64,000 nucleotides of DNA from Dermacentor variabilis (lineage: Eukaryota > Arthropoda > Arachnida > Ixodida > Ixodidae). This document shows, in pieces, positions 23,460 through 64,000 of the stretch. The translations under genes and the position numbers were made by a program. Each line of letters opens with the position of its first letter. The stretch's first letter is position 1. The stretch spans positions 67,854,315 through 67,918,314 of the forward strand of contig NC_134573.1 in the NCBI RefSeq assembly GCF_050947875.1, read 5' to 3'. Under the pieces are notes generated by a model that worked only from the letters and a program-made list of their open reading frames with translations, made no database searches and had not been told where the DNA came from.

Positions 23460-24430
23460 TCCCGCCTTCACATTCGCCTTACCTGTAGCGACATTGAACG
23501 GGCGTGGGTGGCGGAATACAAGCGCCAGCGGCCTTTACTTCATGCGCTTAGGCAGCGTGAAATTTTTGTTGGCGCCGCGCAAGAAACCAAGAATCCATCT
23601 GCTAGTGAAGGCACCCTTGCCCTACAAAATTTCCTACCAGGTTACGAGGTGTACGTTAGACAAGCATGTGGTTCTACCGCTGGAATTTTGTTGTTGTTGT
23701 TAGTTTGAAAACTGTTGAATCATTCTTAATTGTCGCTACGTGTACATGGGAAAAGCTGCCTTACATGGTATGACCTCTCTTGTAGTTCCTGTAATGGGCG
23801 TTTTATTTAGACATGCTCTCTTAAAAGCGAATGACCGGAATGCCTTCTTCCTCTATATTACTCTGCTGATGGACACTACCAGAGATTTGATAATATTCGG
23901 GGACTTTAGTGGTGTTTGTCACAGCAGAGATCGTTCATACCTAACGAATCGCTATGATGCAGGTGCTGCTATGCTTCACCTATATAATGCATGACCACAA
24001 TATTTTAGACGTGGGAACGTACACGTTTTACTGAATGTCTTTTGCACATTTTCAAGGCGTCTTTTATCATCGACTTGATCGTTTGTATGTTTTTGCAAAT
24101 CTCCTGTTTCACATTGACAACTATGCTGTGGAGCCTGTATTTCTCACAAACCATTGTCTAGTAATCTAGCACATTGGCATCATTCACTTACCTGCCAGCC
24201 TAATTTCATACTTAACATCAATTATCATGTTTAGTGTGAAACACAATAAACACCAATTAGGGCTTCTATGCGGTAAATTTATTGCTCTAACACACGTTGA
24301 GGAATAGATGACAAATCAGCTGAAGTTTCGTTTTCAAGATTTCTATCCACGCGTTTCTGAGAAGCAGCAAATTTCACACAATTTTCCGTCCGGCTTTTTT
24401 CGAAGACAGTCCGTGTACCCAAGAAGTGTA
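23460..24430 (+). pseudogene. Endonuclease of a Tx1/L1-like LINE, decayed
   Basis: Pieces in different forward frames line up as one APE endonuclease: VATLNGRGW (start motif, 23478 on), AAQETKNPSASEGTLA (QETK motif), VYVRQACGSTAGILL, then from 23740 DLIIFGDFSGVCHSRDRS (GDFN-type motif). After a stop come ILDVGTYTFY, FQGVFYHRLDRLYVF (RLDR motif) and VEPVFLTNHCLV (the DH position reads NH). The GDF-x-x-V-C wording and RLDR motif suggest the Tx1/L1 group. At least three frameshifts and several stops are present. The end is approximate. Confidence 0.75.
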
Positions 24431-27400
24431 AGCGAAAGACCTTCTCATGTAGTCTATGATTAATGTCCTCACGTTTACTTCAAAACGGCGTCCCTCCTTT
24501 CACCTAGGCTTACTCACGTGGCCAAGTGGCATCCGCACTCACTTCCTCAGTGTTCTAACTCCTGATCGGATGACTTAAATATTTGAATTAATGGCATGCA
24601 AGGAAACGACTGCGTATTCAAACTGGAGTGAACGGAAAACTTTATTTACAGGCAAATACAAAGAAAAGTGAACACCCAGCTGTCATTGCCTTCCAACAAT
24701 GAATCTCTTGAGCACAGCTTTTTGGTGCACGCGCCAAACCTCAAGGATAAGCATGGCGCATTATGTAACAAATTCATTTCTACTCACGTCGAAATATGCA
24801 TAACTAGAAAAAAAACTTGGTCATACAAGCCGATGTTGGCTCAACAAGCAGAAATAACCGCCGTGATTCACATCTGCAAGCAACTGCCGAGATGTGAGCG
24901 TAATCCCGTTTTCCACAACACTTCAAATTATGTACAGCGGTGCTGTGTTGGCTCCATACTCGGCCGCTGTTTGCAGGTAGCACTAAGCTGATGGAGTGGA
25001 TTGAAAATTGACACATCTTAGCACCGTACTGTGGTCCTTTCATGTGGCGGACACAACACCAGCTCAAGACATCTACTCAACTGTGGTTTTCCTTCGGGAA
25101 ACGCACGTGTAGCTTCATGCGAGAAAGGAAAACACACGTTTACACAGATGTCAAAAATAAGGAGACACTAGATTTTCAGAAATAACAGAGCTGTTCCTTC
25201 AACGTTGGTTTCCCAACGTGCAAAGTTTACGAGCAAAAGCACTGCAACAGCGTACACATTTTTTTTTCATTACAATCACTCGTATCTGAGATCTTGCACC
25301 TATAGTAAACGCTGTGCACTCAACATAACAGTTCTCACTATTTGTCATGCATGTCTCTCATCATGAAACTATCGGCAAATAAACAACGAGACGTCCACAA
25401 TAACCAATTAATATCTGTTTCTATTGCTTTTTTTCGTCTCAGAGTTTTTGAGGAGCGATGAGTCAATCACATAATAAATTCAACTTTACACGAATCATAT
25501 TTATAAATACGAAATGGTTGAAGAGAAACGTAGTTCTTTAAGTCAGCCATACTTTTGGATGTCTCACCAAATATTTCAAGAATTTCTAATTCCAACCTCA
25601 ACTCCCTGAATTATCTGGTAGGGGCATATGGGCATTTTCGTATTCGTTTAAGCAGTGGTTGAAACTGTTAAAAAGTAGATGCTTGTTCATCCAAGCAGCA
25701 ATCCCAACGCAAAGCTTCAAAGCAGCAGTTTTGTTACTGCTCCCCATAATGGTACAACATATTACGCTCGACCGTGAAGCTACATAAATACCATGGACCT
25801 ACATAAACCTACAGGTCTACATAGACATGTATACAAATGCATGAAAACGAACAAGGTCGCAATAAAGTGCACATTAGCATTCATTAAACATATACTGGTA
25901 ACAGAAAGAATATAGGAATTGTATGACGTCATAGGAAAAGAATCGTAGATAAACAGCACTACGTACATCTGAAAACCACTGAATTACTTTCTTCTTGTCA
26001 AACATATATATTACCTCCGTAAAAAGTCCCGACGAGCTATATTTCCGCTGTCAATAAAAAGCTCGATGATGGTACAAAGACATATCTAGCAGCCTTAAAC
26101 CTCTGCCAACAAATGCAAGCAAACCTAATGCCAAATTTTAAGCAAATAATTTTTAATTAGTGACGGAAAGCAATATTCCACCATTTGAACAAAATACTCA
26201 CTATATGCAGTCCCTAGTACAAACATAAGCAATATCTTCTGCATTTTCGTGGGTGACGGTGAATACCTTTGTGTGAAGCTCCGCACTACAACTACAACCT
26301 TCGAACAACTTTAGTCCGGTGTATAATAGACGGCCCCAGTTGAGCTGTCCTCAGATTTCTTTTCTTTCACGCGTCGTGGAAAAGATTACGAAGGAACGAT
26401 ATGCAAACAACAACAATCGTCATCATAAATCTGATAATTTCGAACTCAATGCTTTTTCAGGCCTATTAGTGTCTAACTTAAAATTTCTGTGCTGTTTAGT
26501 TCAGTATCGAGCTTTGGTCAGAGTGCTTTCATTTGCAAAACCAAGACCAATATTTGTATTTCATGATTAAATTAAAGCCAGAACCAAGCGATATAGGATG
26601 AGGAATGTTGTTTCTCGAGTTCTTCGTGAGCCCATTGTTACATTCGGAGACCTCTTGTCAAATGGCTTTCTCTTTGTAGAACTGCGCTCAAAGAAAGACA
26701 ACGACCGACCGACGCTAAATTCATCTTTCAGTTCCCTTGTACAGCGCAAGAAACAACATGGATGACAAAGAAGCCCACAGGGACAGTGATGCTAAATACA
26801 GCGTCACCATGATTCCGCAATTGAATATCACGGAGACTTCGGTTACGCCCACACAGCCTTCAGAAATATCGCCTTTTTTTCTGCCTTAAACTGTGGTCTT
26901 CTAGCGTGCCATCCCCCAAAACTATGCCAGGAAAGTAAATTAAGTTTAAATAAGAATAAATGTTCCCGACGCACCATACACAAATTTAACCTTTTGCTGT
27001 TAAAACTCGATATAACTACCTTCAGCTGGTGAAGTATCAGTCAATAGCCCTTGTATCAGTGCCTGACATTTCACAAACCCATTAGCAATAAATGAAGTGA
27101 ATGACTGAGCAAAATCTTTATTTAAGTGTTCATATTCGGAATCTGGCAGTTCAGTGTTGAATGGTTAACTTTCATATGCATGACAAAAAATAACTGATTT
27201 TGTCATTACCGAGCGACTGAAAAACAGCTCGTAGAACACAATCTTAAGTGAGCGACACAATCAGCTCGAAAGCCTAAAGGTGACGGCCGTGTCACTCCTA
27301 AAAATTCTTCCAGCGTACATTTGTTGCAGAAAAAGGATACATAGAAGGGGCAATGTCTTATCATGGGCTCTTGAACAACTTCAAATTTGCTGCCTTGGCA

Positions 27401-29247
27401 CCGCCAACGCATTGAGCCCAATCGCGTTGAAATTGACTCATTCGCTTTGCCCTGCGGCTTTGTGTGCAACATTCATTGGTGCATGCAACAACGGCTGATC
27501 TTACCAATCAACTCTTCCTTTACCACGAACAGACAATAGCACAGCTCCTTCTTTTGTTGCCCTTATGTTTATAAGGACAGGCAAAGATTACTCTTTTAAT
27601 GTGCGAAAGTGGCGCTAATTCTGTCGTCAAATTTTGAGCGTCCTTTGATACGGCAACGGCATACGCGTGATGACGGCAACAACTATTGCCGCTTGGGTAA
27701 TCATGTTCAGAAATAAATTAATACAAAGAAAAAGAACAGTGACCTTACCAGTCCGACGAGGCGTTCCATCGCAAACATGCCTTCTTCCTCGTCAACAACG
27801 TATAACCCCAAAACAGCTGCGGAAATATTTCGTTGGAACCACGAGGGTCGTCTGTTTCTTTCCTGTAGGTCACTTTTTTACGACCGTGTGCGATTCGCAT
27901 AAAATGAAGTAACAAGCACACAACAAGTCACAACAAATGTCTTTGTCAATCGTCGTATATCTGCCCTAGCCAAACCGTATGTTTTTGATCGATTGCTACA
28001 GCGCAGATGGTATCCTCAACATTCAGCACCTATAGGCCTAAGCCAGTACTTCGCAAGTTTGCGTCTCCATGCCGTGAGTCTGACCCAACCAAGGGGAGAG
28101 AACGTCGCGCGACACGCAAGAACAAAGCTAGACCGTGCAATTGATGGCCCCATTCCAGGCACGCCTCTTTCTCTTTATCGCCTGGCTTGCAACTCTGAGC
28201 ATCAATAGTCTGGGCAGCGCGGCGTCTACCACATCGATTAAGGCGCTATAAACATGTGCGAAAAACTTCTTGCAGAATTTCGCGTAAGATCTGGCGTATA
28301 AACATTATTTCTCTTACTCTGAAAATAAAGTATGCTTAAATAGACTCCGGACTCAAAACGCCAAAGTCAACAAAAAAGAAAACTACGCTTTTCGGTTCCC
28401 AGTGACAGCTGAAGATGCAGACGTAGTAACTCGAAAGGACTTTACACTACTGCGGCAATACGTAACAGTGCGTCAGTTCAACATCGAAGTGTTGGATAAA
28501 GGAAGAGATAAAGTGCGAGGCGCGCGACAGGCCCTAGGAGAGAGAGATAGAAGTGAGAGTACGCCGAAGTGCTAACGATGACCGCTACGGCTTGAAGTCT
28601 AGACTTCAGTACCGACGGTGTCCTCGGGTCGGTAACTTCTAGGGGAATCCCGGACAGGGCTGTGGTGAAGGAAGAGAGAAAAAGAAAAGGCTTCATCATT
28701 TCTTTCTGATCTCGTGTTTCCGGTAGAACTGCTGCACCAGATCAGCGCGACATTAGTAAACAAATGTTATGACTTAGATTCAGCCTTGAGCCAACTTTTC
28801 AACAATTATGGTGACTAAGGAACGCCTTTGTGCCTGAACTCTAAGGCAAGGCTTCGAACAGGACAAGACTATCTGCAATATGTCAGCGACGAGCTGAGAC
28901 AGTGCACTCGTTCTCTTCTGGTCACTTACAACTTTCCGTACTACATTTGCACTTGGTCTAATTTTCGTTCTAAAAGGGTATGCACTTTTTGCGATCTACA
29001 GATTTTAATAATGGTTAAATAATTCATATTAAGTAGAGCATTCATAATTATTTGTCTCTCCACCTACGCTTATCTAACTTTGACATCGCGATGCTGGTTT
29101 TCGTCAATCGATGTAAGTACATGCTCCTCCATTTCTTTCTTTCATTTAACTTTGACATCATTGCGTGTTAGGGTGACGCCATGTTTAATCTTATATTCTT
29201 GCTTACATACGCTCTGAGATGAGACAGTTACTGACTCACGCAATGGA
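24431..29247. other. 4.8-kb intergenic stretch, nothing recognised
   Basis: AT-rich sequence with only short open frames on both strands, none with a domain I recognise. No long direct or inverted repeat pair stood out by eye. It may hold old, unassignable repeats. Confidence 0.5.
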
Positions 29248-30510
29248 TGGAAAAACTTTATTTTCGTCAGAACGCATGTGCGGACGATTCCGTGCTAGAT
29301 GGCCATCAGCTCATGGCTGACGGCGACCTGGGTGGCCCACTCCACGGCCCTGGTCTGGACGACCGGGTCTGAGCTGGCCAACACGGCCTCCCACTGCTCG
29401 AGAGAAGGATCACGCATAATATCCGCCGGTGGCGGCGCCATGCTACAGCTCCATAATATGTGGTCATAGGTGGCCAGTTCCTGGCACCATTTGCATTCCG
29501 GCTGAACGTCCGGGTAGATTTTGTTTAACACGTATGGGCTATAGAAAGATCTCGTCTGCAATCTTCGCCAGACGCTTTCCTGCGCCTTCACCAATTGCTT
29601 GTCCGGTGGAGGGTAAATTCTCCGCTCAAGTTTGTAATGGTTAGTAATGTCGTGAAAGGACACCAGCCCATCTCTCGTGGACCTCCCTGGAACGTCCGGC
29701 TCACCTGCTCGGCTGACGAAACCTCGAGCATTCATGTGAGCCGCCTCGTTCCCAGGGTTCCCAGAGTGGGCCGGTACCCAGACAATTTCCACCTCCGTAG
29801 TCCCTCGCCCCGTGGCCCGATTCAGTAATCCTGCCGCTGTGGCAGAGATTCTGCCCCTCGCCAAATTTCGGATGGCTGTTTTAGAGTCGCTGAAAATCAG
29901 GTCAGCTTCAGTATTACCTATAGCTAGCGCTATCGCCGCCTCCTCTGCAGTTTCTGAGGAGCGGGTTTTGACTGATCCAGAGGTGACTAAGCGTCCCCGC
30001 CCGTCCACCACCGCAACTGCAAATGCGTCCTTGTTCTTATACTCGGCGACATCTACGTAGACTGCCCCGTTGTACTTCCCGTACTTAGCATGTAAAGCTC
30101 TGGCTCTTGCCCTCCTACGGTTCTCGTGATGTATCGGATGCATATTTTTAGGTAAAGTTTTTATGTACAAGCCCTTGTGCATTTCTCGCTTCACCTGAAT
30201 TTTCATGTCCCCAGCTGGAGGATCAACTCCAATGCCGATCCCTTCCAATATATCCCTCCCTACTTTCGTTTTGGAAAGTCTACTGAGTTGCATCGCCAAG
30301 TGTGCCTCCTGCAGTTCTTCCAAGGTGTTGTGCACCCCTAATCCCAGCAGCCTTTCGGTAGAAGTATTGTTAGGCAACCCAAGGGCCGCCTTATACGCCT
30401 GTCTAATCATAGCCTCCACCTTGCCTTTCTCCGTCGCGTCCATCTTCATATAAGGCGTCGCATACACTATTCTACGCAATAAAACACCCAGTCTGCGATT
30501 TACCAAGTTT
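29248..30510 (-). mobile_element. I-type LINE copy 3, 3' third, minus strand
   Basis: On the minus strand an open frame of up to 430 codons (30587-29295) covers the end of the RT connection (RIVYATPYMK, AALGLPNNTSTERLLGLGVHN), RNase H (AVYVDVAEY, SSETAEEAAIALAI, LIFSDSKTAIRN, AHSGNPGNEAAHMNARG) and the zinc knuckle CKWCQELATYDHILWSC. AATAAA lies at 29262-29257 and the 3' end near 29248. It is 5'-truncated at about 30510, and the first roughly 25 codons of the frame are not LINE. The domain is uninterrupted, so this copy is fairly young. No (CT)n tail is seen, which differs from copies 1 and 2. Confidence 0.9.
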
Positions 30511-30877
30511 ACAACGCAGATCGTTAAGCACGTCACTGTGTCCTGCCAGCTTAACTTTTGTTTCGATAAGGTAATGAACTCAAGCACAAAAAGCTTTCAC
30601 GGAAACAGTTCCCAACTTGTTTTACTTTGTTTTCACCGAAGCCAACTGACGCCAAGAGTAATTCGATCCTCCGCTCGGTGCTTGCAAATGCGAAAATGCC
30701 GCACTCAGTGCATGTGAAACGCTGGCACGAAGTTGGCATTTGCAAAACTCGCAGCTGCGATAAACAACGCAGCGTAAAATCGCACCTTGTGAAACAGGCT
30801 AGAAGAATACAGCGTGCGCCCGCGGAACGCGGAGGGTCGGTCACTCAAGTGTGGCGACGAGCAAACGCCCTCACCGG
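30511..30877. other. Spacer between LINE copy 3 and the RTE fragment
   Basis: No domain or repeat recognised. Confidence 0.5.
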
Positions 30878-31291
30878 TCATCATCATCATCATGAGCAGC
30901 AGCAGCAGCAGCCTGGTTACGCCCACTGCAGAGAAAAGGCCTCTCCCATACTTCTCCTAGTACATCTAGCACAACTAGTACATGACCGGGGTTGTTGGAG
31001 AAGCATGGGAGAGGCCTTTGCCCTGCAGTGGGCGTAACCAGGCTGATGATGATGATGATGATGATGATACTTCTCCAACTACCCCGCTCATGTGCTAATT
31101 GTGGACATGCTGTCCCTGCAAACTTCTTAATCTCATCCGCCCACCTAACATTCTGCCGCCCCCTGCTACGCTTCCTTTCCCTTGGAATCCAGTCCGTAAC
31201 CCTTAATGACCATCGGTTACCTTCCCTCCTCATTACATGTCCTGCCCCCATTTCTTTCTCTTAGTTTCAGCTAAGATGTCCTTAATCCTCA
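30878..31291 (-). mobile_element. RTE-type LINE 3' end, minus strand, downstream of the receptor stop codon
   Basis: Read on the minus strand it begins RIKDILAETKRKKWG and continues with the conserved RTE C-terminal stretch (GHVMRREGNRWSLRVTDWIP, SRGRQNVRWADEIKKF). It ends in a (GCT)n/(ATG)n tail. The same stretch appears intact in the plus-strand copy at 38.3-39.5 kb. It is 5'-truncated and begins about 50 nt after the receptor stop, so receptor transcripts would likely run into it. It is interrupted by a second RTE tail (30958-31066). Confidence 0.88.
30958..31066 (+). mobile_element. RTE 3' tail inserted into the opposite-strand RTE, 10-bp target duplication
   Basis: 109 bp of plus-strand RTE end (TACATGACCGGGGTTG..GGAGAAGCATGGGAGAGG, CCCTGCAGTGGGCGTAAC, then (GAT)n). 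It is flanked by ATACTTCTCC at 30948-30957 and 31067-31076. The host RTE resumes on the minus strand right after the second duplicate. Host and insert tails are complementary, so the locus folds into a near-perfect hairpin. Confidence 0.92.
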
Positions 31292-31342
31292 CCGGTAGCA
31301 GGTGCTGAACTTGTCTTCGGGCGCGCCCCGTGGCTCGTCCTG

Positions 31343-61692
<30,350 letters not shown>

Positions 61693-61780
61693 TGTGGCGT
61701 CCTGAGCGTTGATCGTCGCTCAGCCGAGCGGGGTCGTCATGGCAAGCCTACGAGTGGGAGACAGGACAGGCTGCCACAAT

Positions 61781-61788
61781 ATTATATA
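61781..61788 (-). promoter_or_regulatory. Possible TATA box of the receptor gene
   Basis: On the minus strand TATATAAT lies about 90 nt upstream of the ATG, in the context GCGTATATAATATTG. This spacing would give a start site near 61755 and a 5' leader of about 60 nt. No transcript data can be seen here, so the assignment is by position and motif only. Confidence 0.45.
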
Positions 61789-61799
61789 CGCTTTTTGTA

Positions 61800-62559
61800 G
61801 CTCAGAGTCATATTCGTTTTCCAAGTCGGTTAATATTACCGACTGGTTTGTAATACTAACCGATTAAGTTGGTATTATTCAATATTACTTTACATTTGCC
61901 GCTATAAACTCGGTAATACAAACCTATCGAAACATATCACCGACTCGTATATGTAACGAACATGAAAATTTCATTTTTGTTTATATACAACACTGAGACG
62001 TGAAAGAGCAGCCTCTCCGTGTACGAGGACCATGATACCACCTCGACAAGTTTATGATAATAGTACCGCCTTCCTTTGATTAAACAACGAGACTAAGATG
62101 TCACACCGTGCAATAAGTTGCCCTTCCCTCCCACCTCCACCAAGGCTGGTGCTGTATTTTGCGTTTTCCTGTCATCTTGCAGTATTCGAAACGCGTTTCA
62201 TGGGTGTTTTTCATCGTATGTGGCGAGAGAATGGTCTAGATCACATTAGTGTCAATATTCTGGAACGTCGAAGGCAAGAATATGACTAAACCACTTCCAT
62301 ACAATTCTGCCGGCATCTGACTGCATATATGGGATAAATATTTTACGTAATCATTTCGTACAGAAATGTAAAGAGGATTGAAAACATTGTGCAATATTAT
62401 GTACAATGGGCCTGATCAAGAGGATATTATTTTTCTTGGATACAATTTTTCTCGCGAAACATAGCTTCTGGTCTTTACTAACAACCTGCATCATTTGCTT
62501 GATTCTGTATTCGCCATAGACTGCATTTTTTAAATTACTTTATATTATTTCACAAAGTT
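61800..62559. other. Receptor upstream region
   Basis: AT-rich. Near 61825-61845, AGTCGG and CCGACT flank TTAATATTA as a short hairpin, and ACCGA/TCGGT motifs recur to 61960. No gene recognised. Confidence 0.5.
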
Positions 62560-63600
62560 AGACATCGTTTACTACATCTTAAACTCGGCCAGTTAAATCT
62601 AGTTCCTTATGTGTTTAGCTGGATTCGAGCTTTCCTTTCTGGCCGTACGTCCTCAGTTTGTTTCTGCTAATATTGCTGATTCCCCAGTCCAGCCAGTGCT
62701 ATTGGCTGTTCCCCAGGGGTCTGTGTTGGGACCCTTCATTTTCTTAATTTTCAAGTCTGACCTACCCAATAACATTTAATTAGAGGATTGCGTATTCGCG
62801 GATGACTGTATTAATGTACCGGAAAATAGCTAACCAAGTCGGCTTACTGCAGACCGATTTAAATAGCATGCTTGTCAGGTGTCAAAGGTGGAACATGGAA
62901 TGAAACATTTGAAAATGCAAATCAATGCACGTATCTCGCACCTCATTAGCATGTCCACACTATCATCTTGATAATACTTCTCTTGAGTCTGTTGCATATT
63001 ACCAATATGTCGGTGTTCATATTTGTAGTAACCTATCATGCAACCATCAAATAAGATACATGATCGCCAGAGCTAACCTTTCACTCGGGTACTTTCGAAG
63101 AAACTTCTATACGGCACCTGTATCACTTAAAAAGTTTCTCTACACTACTTACATTCGTCCGTCACTTGAATAGGTGTAATATGTCCGGGATCCTAGCGGT
63201 ACTACACTGATAAACGAACTCGAAAGAGTGCAGAATCGTTCCATTTGCTTTATCTTATTTTATCATGACCGCACAGCCAGTGTTACCATGATGAAGACAC
63301 TGCTTAACCATCCAGAGCTTACCATTCAATGTAAGATAGCCCGGCTAACTCTTTTTCATATAATTTATTATCACAGCAATCGTCTTCGTGAACAGTTTAT
63401 TAAATTCCCTCCATATCATGTAGAATTGACCATCCCCAGAAAGTTGATGTTCGTCGTTGTAGAACTGTTACTTATTCAAATGCATTTTTACCTCGGACCA
63501 CCTCAGCATGGAATAAGCTTCCAGAAACAGCTACAACTATCACGAATAAATGCTGCTTTAAGCGATTTATTTATTAACATCCTTAACATTGCCTAAATAT
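62560..63600 (+). mobile_element. CR1-like LINE, 3' half of the reverse transcriptase, decayed
   Basis: Forward frames give SFLAVRPQFVSANIADSPVQ, AVPQGSVLGPFIFLI and VFADDCINV (catalytic FADD). From 62925 follow MHVSRTSLACPHYHLDNTSL, YYQYVGVHICSNLS and YTTYIRPSLE (stop), then VQNRSICFILFYHDRTASVT and IARLTLFHIIYYH. At least four frame breaks or stops. The 3' end is near 63600, without a clear tail. Same family type as the intron 12 copy. Confidence 0.85.
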
Positions 63601-64000
63601 TTGTACTGTATTTGTTTTTTTAACAACAATATTCAATTGTTGGAAAGTACAGCAAAAAAAGCAAGTGTTGGATTGACAAAAGACTGTATCCCGTATATAC
63701 AGCAACAGAAACATTGGATTAATGATTGAGCATAAATAATAGGTATACATAACAATATCTAAGGGTGAAAATACATAGGTGAAATGTCTACATAAAGTTG
63801 TAAGCAAAGGTCTGGTGTCTGCATATCTTGCGAAAAAAACTATTTTTCTCGGCCTAAGCATGGAGCTGGAAATAAAGTTGTAGTGCCCACTTGTGCTTGT
63901 TTGACCAATGCAATGCACTGACGGATAACCACGTTGCGTGGCTGTGCCTTCATATAGAAGAAGAAGAAACTTTATTAAAGAATAGTCCGGCAGTTCTTGC
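63601..64000. other. Right edge, nothing recognised
   Basis: AT-rich. It ends with an (AAG)n-like stretch and TTTATTAAAG near 63960-63985, which may be the start of another minus-strand repeat 3' end running off the window. Confidence 0.4.

Overview
This is a eukaryotic nuclear window, most likely from a hard tick (Ixodidae). The evidence is one large intron-rich gene with consensus GT-AG splice sites, several copies of the tRNA-derived Ruka-type SINE known from ixodid ticks, and a mix of CR1-, I-, RTE- and Tx1-like LINE relics of the kind seen in tick genomes. The genus cannot be told from the sequence. No bacterial operon, CRISPR array, phage or viral gene was seen.

The only host gene I can support is on the minus strand between about 61.7 and 31.3 kb. 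It is a complete kainate-type ionotropic glutamate receptor subunit with 14 coding exons. All splice phases agree and the joined frame is 913 codons plus a stop (2742 nt). It has a leucine-rich signal peptide, an amino-terminal domain, a split S1/S2 ligand-binding domain, a pore with Gln at the Q/R position, the SYTANLAAF gating motif and an M4 helix. A TATA box lies about 90 bp upstream of the ATG. An RTE fragment begins about 50 bp after the stop codon.

The left half (1-30.5 kb) holds no recognisable host exon and is layered with mobile elements: a CR1-like LINE running off the left edge; an I-type LINE (endonuclease, reverse transcriptase, RNase H, zinc knuckle) split by a 4.1-kb element with inverted ends; a fold-back palindrome with arms of about 0.9 kb at 13.0-15.2 kb that itself carries a SINE with a 10-bp target duplication; a second, better preserved I-type LINE (17.1-20.3 kb); relics of two other LINE families (22.1-24.4 kb); and a third I-type copy (29.2-30.5 kb, minus).

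The receptor introns also hold many repeats. These are a nested RTE-in-RTE insertion at the 3' end, a CR1 3' end and a degenerate trinucleotide array in intron 12, a MITE carrying an RTE copy and ending 43 nt from the exon 11 donor, a tetranucleotide array in intron 7, a second MITE and a 320-bp (TG)n in intron 6, and a CpG-rich MITE in intron 5. A CR1-like LINE follows the gene on its 5' side (62.6-63.6 kb).

I found no convincing novel multi-gene system. The most unusual structures are the 13-15 kb palindrome, the composite 5.8-9.9 kb element, the dense simple repeats next to receptor splice sites, and an open reading stretch after the receptor stop codon.
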